IMG/VR virus record: IMGVR_UViG_3300020472_000161
Location: 1-24,343 of that record
Origin: a virus
Length of the DNA: 24,343 bases
Reading direction: 5' to 3' (one strand)
In this document: positions 17,042 through 24,343 of the stretch, piece after piece
Position numbering within the stretch: the stretch's first letter is position 1
How the letters are laid out: each line of letters opens with the position of its first letter
The notes under the pieces: model-generated
Database searches by the model: none
Told to the model about the DNA's origin: nothing
Seen by the model: only the letters and a program-made list of their open reading frames with translations
Translations under genes and position numbers: made by a program

Positions 17042-20000
17042 ATGCCATTATCTACTAATTTTAATGTTACGCCGTATTATGATGATTTTGATGAATCTAA
17101 AGGTTATTATCGTATACTTTTTAAGCCGGGTTATGGAATTCAGGCAAGAGAGCTTACTCAATTACAAACTGCATTGCAAAATCAGATTGATAAGATAGGC
17201 TCTCACAATTTCAAAAATGGTGAAAAGGTATTAGGCGGTGATATTACTTTAGATACAGATGTTCATTCTCTACAGTTAGAGATGCAATATCTTGGCGAAA
17301 ATATCAATGCAGCCTCCTTTGTAGGAAAGACCGTTGTAGGTGTAACTTCAAATGCTAGAGCGAGAGTTGTAGCATCACAAGCACCTACAAGTCTTTTACA
17401 ACCCATTCTAATGTTTCATTATATGGGTGGTGATACCTTTGCTGACGGTGAAATTGTTCAAAACGAAGTAGTTCCTCCCACGGATCCTGATACTTTCGCG
17501 ACAACTATTAGTTTAGATGGACCCTCTGCGATGGCTAATGCCGTTGCAAACGGTTCTGTTGTTAGTATGGATACTGGTATTTACTTTATTGATGGTCATT
17601 TTGTTCTTTGTCCTGCAAATACTTTAATACTCGACACGGCCAATACTGCGCCTTCTGGTAGAATTGGCCTTGAAATAACAGAAACAATCAAAACAAGTGA
17701 TGATGACAATTCTTTATTGGATCCGGCTGACGGAACCTTTAACTATGCCGCACCCGGTGCAACTAGACTTGATATTGCATTATCCTTAGTAAAAAAAGAA
17801 ATTAATGTTACTGACCCAATCTCACAAGTAGCAGACCCAAATTTTATACACCTATTGAAAATTATAGATGGTGTGAAACATGAAAATGTTAAATACCCTG
17901 TATATAATGCAATAGAAAAAACACTTACTAAAAAATCACATCAAAAATCAGGAGACTTTACAACTACTCCTTTTGATTTAAAATTATCCGCACATAGAGG
18001 TATATCCGGAACAACAGCAAACTCTGGATTAGATGGAACAACTCTATATGGAAATAATACACGTTTTACTACAGAGTTGAGTATTGGCGATAAAATATAT
18101 TTAGGATCCAATGTTACGGCAGCTGAAGTAAGTACAATAGCAAATAATTCAAGATTAACAGTTACTTCTACACTTTCTTCTGCGACCGAAGGATTAACAA
18201 TCTATAATGAATCAGAAATACAAGCAGGCTTAAGTTCTGGTAAAGCAGAGATTGATGGTTATGAATATGAAAGTGTTTCTACTGAATATCTTGATATTGA
18301 TAAAGGGCGTGGTACAGCCACAGACGCCGGTTATAGTATGGGAGTTGAAGTTGGTAACTATGTTATAATTGATAATATGAATAAATTTCTTGATGTGGGA
18401 ACACATGAGATTGTTCATTTACATGCAGCTAAAGTAGCAGATATTAATGTTACAACAAATGCAGAATATTTAGCAACACAAACAGGAACCGCGAGAATTC
18501 GTGGTCTAAAATGGGATTCTTCTTCTGGAAATACTTCAGCCCCTGATACCAACCATTCAAATTATCGAGCATATCTTTATGATATCGATACTTCAAATTC
18601 TGTAGCAGGTACGGTTGGCGCAGCGATTGCAAATACAACCCATGTAAAATTATTCACCGATGATACTTCTTTTGTAAATACTACTTATGTTGGTGCAACT
18701 ATTACTGTGAATACTGTTAATGGTGTTGATTCTACTAGTGATATCAGATTAATAGACGAATATATTTCAAATACTACAGGACATTGGGCTACTGTTAATA
18801 CAGCGATTTCACAAGCAACTATTGCAAATAGTACATATGAAATTTCATTTACTATAGGTGATACTAAATCGTTGACTGTTGCAGATTATTCAATTACCTT
18901 ACCGGGTGCATCTGCAACCATAAATTCTTATGCTGATATTTCTGCAACTGGCAAAACAAATGATAGTGATTCTGGTAGATGTATATTAAAAGATACAGAT
19001 TCGGGTTCTTTAGTTTACCCTTTACCACAGAGTCCCGTTAAAGCAACAGTAATAACGGCCAATACAGTAAATTATCAGTTTAAGTTAGTTGAATCAAATC
19101 TCACTTCTGATGCAGCCGGTAAATTAACTGTAACATTAGCAAATCCAAATTATGAGTTTTTACCCAAATCAGGAACACTAAATTCCACAGAAGCGCGTGA
19201 GGGTTATATTGTAGTTGTTAAAGAGGCGGATGCCGGAGGTGCAACTACAGCACAAACATTTGTTAATGCTGTTTCTGCAGGAAGTTCTCTTCCAAATGCT
19301 TCAGCTTCGATAGCAAGAGATTTGTTGGATGGTGATTGGTTAGATTTGGGTGCTACAGATGATGCGGGAACAAGTATTCGACCCGTTGTTATAAGTTCTG
19401 ATTTACATACAGCTGAAATACATTGTAATACTTCTTCTGCTTTTACTGCTGATATTATATATTGTGCTTCAAGTTCAACAACAAGAAAAGAGCCGGGGCC
19501 CAGGACAAAAACTCTAGTGGGTGGTAATGGTTCACATATTGGTGCATTTGCCGGAGGAAATCCTACAAATCATTTAGCTAGTGGCCAGTTTTATTTTACA
19601 GATCCTAATATAACACAAACTTCTACAGATGAATTATTAGTTTCTGATGGTTTTAATCTAGTAAAAGTTGTTGATTCTGGAGTAGAATCTGTTCCTGTAT
19701 CAAATGCAATGATGACCGCTACCGCGAATGATATCACTCACATGTATGAATTTGATACCGGCCAACGAGATAATTTTTATGATCATTCAAGAATTAAATT
19801 AAAGCCCGGATATTCTGGTCCCGCAGGACAAATTATGGTTGTCATTGACTACTTTATTTGGGACGGCGCTGTTGGATATCATTCTGTTGATTCTTATCCT
19901 ACAGCGGGATCATGGAATCAGAAAGATACAACAAGTACTAAAGTATTCGATTATTCTTCAATACCCGAATTCGAAAGTTCTACGGATGGTAAAACATATA

Positions 20001-23000
20001 AATTACGAGACTGTATAGATTTACGGCCTCGAAGAGAAAATGAATCTAATGATTTTAAAGCGAATACTGCTGCATTAGAAGCAATACCTACTCCTTTACC
20101 AAATGGTGTTCTTCTTGCTGATGTTCAGTATTATCTCCCAAGGGTAGATAAAATTTCATTAACTAAAGATCGCAAATTTAAAATTATAAAGGGTACTCCT
20201 TCATTAAATCCTGTGCCACCACCGGATAATCCAGATTCAATGACATTATACACATTGAACATACCCGCATATACATTTAGTCTTAATGATATTATTACAA
20301 GATATGTAGATAATAAACCATTCTCTATGCGTGACATTGGCAAGCTAGAAAAAAGAATTGAAAGATTGGAATATTATACTTCATTATCATTATTAGAAAA
20401 AGAAACAGCCGCAAGGAATTTTACACGTAATAGTGCAAAAAATACTACATTTAACATTAAAGGTAATGCATTTAAAAATGGTATATTAATAGATTCATAT
20501 AGTGGCCACTCTGTTGGAGATGTTTTAAGTAGTGACCATAACATCTCAGTAGAATATGCAAAGAAAGAAATGCGACCCGGTTTTTATTCAGATAATTACA
20601 AATTTACTTATGATGTGTCATATAGTAATAACGTAATAAAAACTGGTGATTTGGTTACTCTACCATATACTGATGTTGACTTTGTACAACAACCTATGTC
20701 TAGTAATACAGTAGTAGCAAATCCTTTTAATATTATTAACTTTGTTGGAAATTTAAAAACATGGCCTTCCTCTGATGTATGGTATGATCAAAACACTCGA
20801 CCTACTATTATAACAAACTTAGAGGGTCAACATGATAACTGGAAATTAAGTGAAACTAATGGTTTCGGTTCTCAATATAATGATTGGGAAACGAATTGGG
20901 CCGGTACTGAAATAACAGAACCTGCGGTATTAGGAATAGAGTCTAAAGGAAAGACTTATGAAGAGAAGAGAACAACAACAGAAGTAAATGATTCTAAAAC
21001 ACGACTCGGAATACTTCCTACACCTCCAGATGCTATTCTCAAAACTGTAGGAAAGAAAGTTGTTGATACTACTGTTGTTCCTTTTATCAATAGTCAACAT
21101 GTTCAATTTATGGCAAAAGGATTACGACCTCTTACCAATGTATATTCCTTTTTCGGATCAACTAATGTTGGAGATATTACACGTCCTGCAACAATATTAA
21201 CTCTTGGTAGTGTAGACGGCACATTTCAAATAGGCGAAACACTTACTGATGCAGCAAATAATCAATGTACAGTTTTGATGACAACTAATGTTATTTCTAA
21301 TGTTGCGACTGTTTTAATTTCTAATATAACTGGTAATGCCACATCTACTTCCGCCTCTCCTTATGGAGCAGCAAATGGTATAACTGTTGGAACAAGAGAA
21401 CATTTTCCAGATACAGTAGGGAATGCAACTTACGTATTTGCATCAGGTAATACTATTACCGGTGGTTCAAGTGCGGCTACTGCATCTATTACTCTTGCAA
21501 CAAAATATTCTGTCGGCACCGCTAATGGTATTATGAGGACAGATAAAAATGGACAAATCGCCGGAGAAATTCTTATATCAGATGGTACTTTCCGTACTGG
21601 TGACAATCTTCTTAGAATTACTGATAGTAGTTTAGATAATGTTGCAGCAACTGTTGCAGTAGCCGAAACTAAATGGTCAGCTAAGGGTGTATTAGATTCT
21701 CATTCAGCAGAATATGTGTCTACTAGAGAAATAATTAATCGTAGAGAAATACCAGATGAAGAAAGATTATTTTCAGATACTACTGTTAGAGAAACAGAAA
21801 AGACTAATTGGTTGAATCCTATAGCACAAACATTTTATGTAGATGGTAGTAATTTTCCAAAAGGACTATTTCTAAGAAGTGTAGATTTGTATTTTGTAGA
21901 AAAGGACATATATCTACCGATAACAGTACAACTACGTCCTGTTGTTAATGGATTTCCTAGTACTTCAAAAGTAATTCCATTTAGTGAAGTGACATTAAAT
22001 CCTGATTCTGTTGTTACTAATGCGATAGCAAATTCAGCTTCAACTTCAAGTTATACAAGATTCACTTTTGAATCTCCAGTATTCTTACCTCCAAATGAAT
22101 ATGCACTTGTAGTTAATACTAATAGTACAGATTATAAACTGCATATAGCTGAAGAGGGATATATTGCAATAGGAACGGATGCCACGAAGATTTCTAAACC
22201 CACTTACATTGGTACACTTTATAGACCCCAAAATGCGGGATGGTGGGGAACGAATCTAGATGAATATTTAACATTTAGAATGAAGAGAGCTGAGTTTTCA
22301 ATAGGACAAGGTGGATCAAATAACTTTGCAAAAATGGTTGTTCATTGTAATGGCGCATATGGTAATACAGCAAATGTTGATGTTGATGAATTTAATGTTA
22401 GTACTTCTTCATTGGATTTTAGTGATACTGAGACGGTTTGGAAATACGTTGCTTCCAATAATTCATATTCTATGGATGACACAAAAGAGGGAACGGCGGT
22501 ATATACAGAACTTTCTACTAATCAGAATTATAAATTAAAAGATCGAAAGAGAATGATTGCAACTTCTAATGGAACATTTAGATTGCGAGCAGAAATGACT
22601 TCTGCAAATTCACATGTTTCACCTGTGATTGATCTTGATCGATTAAATATGACCACCGTTAAAAATATAGTTGATAATGGAGAGTTATCTGATTCAGATA
22701 TAACAGTAATGGTTAGAGGATCAGGTTATGAAAATGTAGAACCACAATTTGTAACTGCTACATTAGCTGGCGGTGGAACAGATAACGTAGCCACATTAAA
22801 TGTTCATGTTTCTGTAACAATGAATTGTAATTCAAACTCAACAACAATATCTAGTGGAAATAGTGCATATACTGTAGATGGAAGTAATCCCGGACAGTTT
22901 ATTGTTGGCGAAGCTGTGATGGCAAATACCGCAGCTGATGTTAATGCGAATAATAGTGGTATATATGGAGTTATTGATTCAGTAACATATGTCGATGGTG

Positions 23001-23698
23001 ATCCTTTGAATAACGTTGCTACCGTTACTATTAAGACAAGCTCGAATAACCAAGGTATGCTTGCAAATGGTAAGTTAATTTGGGCGAATCCAAATGCACA
23101 GACAAATGCAGCAACTGGATTAGAGTCATCTTGTAGTAATACTAAGATGCAAGTATTAATAGCAAATGGTTATGTTTCAAATGTTGTAGTAGTTGATACA
23201 GGAACAGGATATACGAAAAATCCAACAGTTACTATTACAGGAATGCCAGCTGTTACAGGATCTATTAATGCCGCAGTACAATGTACTGGAGAGGAACGTA
23301 ATAGTGGTGGCCCAATAACTTCTAAGTATATTTCTAGAAGAGTAACACTTAAAGAGGGATTTGATGCCTCAGATATGAAAGTTGTACTAAGTGCTTATAA
23401 GCCAAAAGGTACAGATATTCATGTATATTATAAAGTACATTCTGAAGCTGATCCTGAAGAATTTGATTTGAAAAATTATACATTAATGTCTCAAGAAACC
23501 AGTGCCGGAACATTTTCTAGAGGAGAGGATGATTTTCAAGAGTTTGTTTATAAAACAGTAAATGAAACAACAGAATATTCTTCAAGTGGAGCCTTGTATG
23601 ACTCATTCAAAACCTTCTCAGTTAAGATATCAATGGTTGCTAATACAAGTTATGATATGCCAAGAGTAAAAGATTTAAGGGCTATAGCGTTGGATTAA
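17042..23698 (+). CDS. DUF4815-type giant baseplate/tail protein, 2218 aa
   Basis: It matches the large virion proteins with a DUF4815 domain found next to gp8 in marine T4-like phages. Family marks are the N-terminus (STNFNVTPYYDDFDES, LFKPGYGIQARELTQLQTAL), DYFIWDGAVGYHSVDSYP at about 935-952, LRDCIDLRPRRENES at about 988, a helical LEKRIERLEYYTSLSLLEKE at about 1101-1120, QHVQFMAKGLRPLTNVYSFF at about 1352-1371, NPIAQTFYVDG near 1592 with a following beta domain, and the C-terminal PRVKDLRAIALD. Between residues about 310 and 930, and again near 1375-1560 and 1900-2075, are inserted beta modules resembling those in gp7-like and gp8. The exact role is uncertain: the position after gp8 corresponds to T4 gp9/gp10, so a part that connects tail fibres to the wedge is plausible. 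The start has AGGAA at 17029-17033, eight bases upstream. Confidence 0.85.
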   Translation: MPLSTNFNVTPYYDDFDESKGYYRILFKPGYGIQARELTQLQTALQNQIDKIGSHNFKNGEKVLGGDITLDTDVHSLQLEMQYLGENINAASFVGKTVVGVTSNARARVVASQAPTSLLQPILMFHYMGGDTFADGEIVQNEVVPPTDPDTFATTISLDGPSAMANAVANGSVVSMDTGIYFIDGHFVLCPANTLILDTANTAPSGRIGLEITETIKTSDDDNSLLDPADGTFNYAAPGATRLDIALSLVKKEINVTDPISQVADPNFIHLLKIIDGVKHENVKYPVYNAIEKTLTKKSHQKSGDFTTTPFDLKLSAHRGISGTTANSGLDGTTLYGNNTRFTTELSIGDKIYLGSNVTAAEVSTIANNSRLTVTSTLSSATEGLTIYNESEIQAGLSSGKAEIDGYEYESVSTEYLDIDKGRGTATDAGYSMGVEVGNYVIIDNMNKFLDVGTHEIVHLHAAKVADINVTTNAEYLATQTGTARIRGLKWDSSSGNTSAPDTNHSNYRAYLYDIDTSNSVAGTVGAAIANTTHVKLFTDDTSFVNTTYVGATITVNTVNGVDSTSDIRLIDEYISNTTGHWATVNTAISQATIANSTYEISFTIGDTKSLTVADYSITLPGASATINSYADISATGKTNDSDSGRCILKDTDSGSLVYPLPQSPVKATVITANTVNYQFKLVESNLTSDAAGKLTVTLANPNYEFLPKSGTLNSTEAREGYIVVVKEADAGGATTAQTFVNAVSAGSSLPNASASIARDLLDGDWLDLGATDDAGTSIRPVVISSDLHTAEIHCNTSSAFTADIIYCASSSTTRKEPGPRTKTLVGGNGSHIGAFAGGNPTNHLASGQFYFTDPNITQTSTDELLVSDGFNLVKVVDSGVESVPVSNAMMTATANDITHMYEFDTGQRDNFYDHSRIKLKPGYSGPAGQIMVVIDYFIWDGAVGYHSVDSYPTAGSWNQKDTTSTKVFDYSSIPEFESSTDGKTYKLRDCIDLRPRRENESNDFKANTAALEAIPTPLPNGVLLADVQYYLPRVDKISLTKDRKFKIIKGTPSLNPVPPPDNPDSMTLYTLNIPAYTFSLNDIITRYVDNKPFSMRDIGKLEKRIERLEYYTSLSLLEKETAARNFTRNSAKNTTFNIKGNAFKNGILIDSYSGHSVGDVLSSDHNISVEYAKKEMRPGFYSDNYKFTYDVSYSNNVIKTGDLVTLPYTDVDFVQQPMSSNTVVANPFNIINFVGNLKTWPSSDVWYDQNTRPTIITNLEGQHDNWKLSETNGFGSQYNDWETNWAGTEITEPAVLGIESKGKTYEEKRTTTEVNDSKTRLGILPTPPDAILKTVGKKVVDTTVVPFINSQHVQFMAKGLRPLTNVYSFFGSTNVGDITRPATILTLGSVDGTFQIGETLTDAANNQCTVLMTTNVISNVATVLISNITGNATSTSASPYGAANGITVGTREHFPDTVGNATYVFASGNTITGGSSAATASITLATKYSVGTANGIMRTDKNGQIAGEILISDGTFRTGDNLLRITDSSLDNVAATVAVAETKWSAKGVLDSHSAEYVSTREIINRREIPDEERLFSDTTVRETEKTNWLNPIAQTFYVDGSNFPKGLFLRSVDLYFVEKDIYLPITVQLRPVVNGFPSTSKVIPFSEVTLNPDSVVTNAIANSASTSSYTRFTFESPVFLPPNEYALVVNTNSTDYKLHIAEEGYIAIGTDATKISKPTYIGTLYRPQNAGWWGTNLDEYLTFRMKRAEFSIGQGGSNNFAKMVVHCNGAYGNTANVDVDEFNVSTSSLDFSDTETVWKYVASNNSYSMDDTKEGTAVYTELSTNQNYKLKDRKRMIATSNGTFRLRAEMTSANSHVSPVIDLDRLNMTTVKNIVDNGELSDSDITVMVRGSGYENVEPQFVTATLAGGGTDNVATLNVHVSVTMNCNSNSTTISSGNSAYTVDGSNPGQFIVGEAVMANTAADVNANNSGIYGVIDSVTYVDGDPLNNVATVTIKTSSNNQGMLANGKLIWANPNAQTNAATGLESSCSNTKMQVLIANGYVSNVVVVDTGTGYTKNPTVTITGMPAVTGSINAAVQCTGEERNSGGPITSKYISRRVTLKEGFDASDMKVVLSAYKPKGTDIHVYYKVHSEADPEEFDLKNYTLMSQETSAGTFSRGEDDFQEFVYKTVNETTEYSSSGALYDSFKTFSVKISMVANTSYDMPRVKDLRAIALD

Positions 23699-23699
23699 T

Positions 23700-23933
23700 A
23701 TGGGAAGACACTTACAAACTGATGATCCTAGATATGTTAGAGATGCAGAATCAAAAGCTTTATTAAGTACTGATTATAATGCATTACAACAACATAGGCA
23801 ACAACGTAAATATTTTGAGAGTCAGCAAAGAGATATAAATATAATGAAGGATCAAATTGAAAATTTAACAAAAGTAACTGAAGAGATAATAGAAATGAAA
23901 TCACTTCTTAAACAAGTAGTAGGAAATAACTGA
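23700..23933 (+). CDS. Small helical protein, 77 aa, conserved next to tail fibre genes
   Basis: A 77-residue charged protein starting MGRHLQTDDPRYVRDAESKA. The DPRY...D..SKAL..TD opening resembles a short hypothetical protein I associate with this place in marine T4-like phages. The remainder is helical and probably a coiled coil (QQRDINIMKDQIENLTKVTE, EMKSLLKQVVGNN). There are no cysteines and no membrane segment. It starts one base after the stop of the DUF4815-type gene and overlaps the tail fibre start by one base (TGATG), so it is translationally linked to both. A TATAAATA late promoter motif lies inside it. A role in joining or folding the tail fibre is a guess from position. Confidence 0.8.
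   Translation: MGRHLQTDDPRYVRDAESKALLSTDYNALQQHRQQRKYFESQQRDINIMKDQIENLTKVTEEIIEMKSLLKQVVGNN
23834..23841 (+). promoter_or_regulatory. T4-type late promoter motif before the tail fibre gene
   Basis: TATAAATA occurs inside the 77-residue gene, 91 bases upstream of the tail fibre ATG at 23933. The sequence continues as TATAAATATAATGA, identical over 14 bases to the late promoter motif before gp8. Such shared downstream bases are unlikely by chance, so this is probably a second late promoter that gives the tail fibre gene its own transcript. Confidence 0.65.
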
Positions 23934-24343
23934 TGACTGCAAATGTCCAGATGTCTGAAACGTTTTCGCAACAGGCAACAAAAATTAACGAATTAGCAGT
24001 AATGACACAAGATGATGGAATGAATAATTTCATCAAGGTATTAGATACTACAAATTCTACAAGTAATACCACGGGTTCAATTATTACTGTGGGTGGTGTT
24101 GGAATTGGTAAATCTGTTGTTGTTGGGGAACATCTTAACGTACATGGAAATATACACGCAAATGGTAATATCACATCCGATGGTAGTTTAACTTTTGGTG
24201 ATGCTGATACTGACAATGTTGTATTTGGTGCAGATATAAATTCACATATAATACCTAATACCGATGATACTTATGATTTAGGTTCATCTACACAAAAATG
24301 GAAAGATTTATATGTAAATGGTGTTGCTTATGCTGATTCTATA
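23933..24343 (+). CDS. Tail fibre protein, N-terminal part (runs off window end)
   Basis: A reading frame of 137 codons open to the end of the window, starting at an ATG that overlaps the previous stop (TGATG), with AGGA at 23921-23924 eight bases upstream. The product begins MTANVQMSETFSQQATKINE and then shows fibre-type sequence: GSIITVGGVGIGKSVVVGEH, short Gly/Asn-spaced strands (LNVHGNIHANGNITSDGSL), and the widespread phage fibre motif IPNTDDTYDLGSSTQKWKDL. In this class the protein forms a trimeric, beta-rich fibre whose N-terminus attaches to the baseplate; receptor binding lies at the C-terminus, outside the window. An immunity, enzyme or spike role is not suggested by what is visible. 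Which T4 fibre gene it corresponds to cannot be decided from this part. Confidence 0.85.
   Translation, partial: MTANVQMSETFSQQATKINELAVMTQDDGMNNFIKVLDTTNSTSNTTGSIITVGGVGIGKSVVVGEHLNVHGNIHANGNITSDGSLTFGDADTDNVVFGADINSHIIPNTDDTYDLGSSTQKWKDLYVNGVAYADSI

Noticed and set aside
23908-24216. Minus-strand open frame opposite the tail fibre start
   Set aside because: The + strand shows clear tail fibre motifs with a coupled start; the antisense product has none.

Overview
The window is a late structural region of an AT-rich, T4-like tailed phage (myovirus), most like the marine group that infects cyanobacteria and pelagic alphaproteobacteria. The assignment rests on a run of recognisable T4-type baseplate wedge genes in the order gp25, gp6, gp7-like, gp8, followed by a very large protein of the DUF4815 type common in marine T4-like phages, a small helical protein and the start of a tail fibre gene. 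All genes lie on the + strand, with almost no intergenic DNA. No host gene, tRNA, integrase or CRISPR array is visible, and the sequence does not fix the host.

Layout. 1-5521: the end of an unidentified gene and four unidentified genes (157, 927, 57 and 661 residues), packed with short overlaps; from their position they are probably tail or baseplate proteins. 5549-7834: gp25 and gp6, both near T4 length. 7835-15277: a 2480-residue protein in the gp7 position. Two blocks resembling the C-terminal part of T4 gp7 survive but are separated by about 1000 residues of beta-rich modules, followed by a C-terminal extension of nearly 1170 residues with acidic LEDG repeats. 15282-16996: a T4-type late promoter motif and an enlarged gp8. 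17042-23698: a 2218-residue DUF4815-type protein. 23700-24343: a 77-residue helical protein containing a second late promoter motif, then the N-terminal part of a tail fibre.

How the genes fit together. In T4, gp7, gp8, gp6 and gp25 (with gp10, gp11 and gp53) build the baseplate wedge. gp25 starts sheath polymerisation and gp6 forms the ring linking the wedges. Here the inner wedge components keep normal size while the outer, peripheral ones (gp7-like, gp8, DUF4815 protein) are greatly enlarged. They carry the same few small beta modules, so the periphery of this baseplate is probably large and elaborately decorated. The most noteworthy points are the giant gp7-like protein with its LEDG repeats, modules shared between three neighbouring proteins, a duplicated domain in the 661-residue protein, the unfamiliar 5' cassette, and a 14-base late promoter sequence found identically before gp8 and before the tail fibre.
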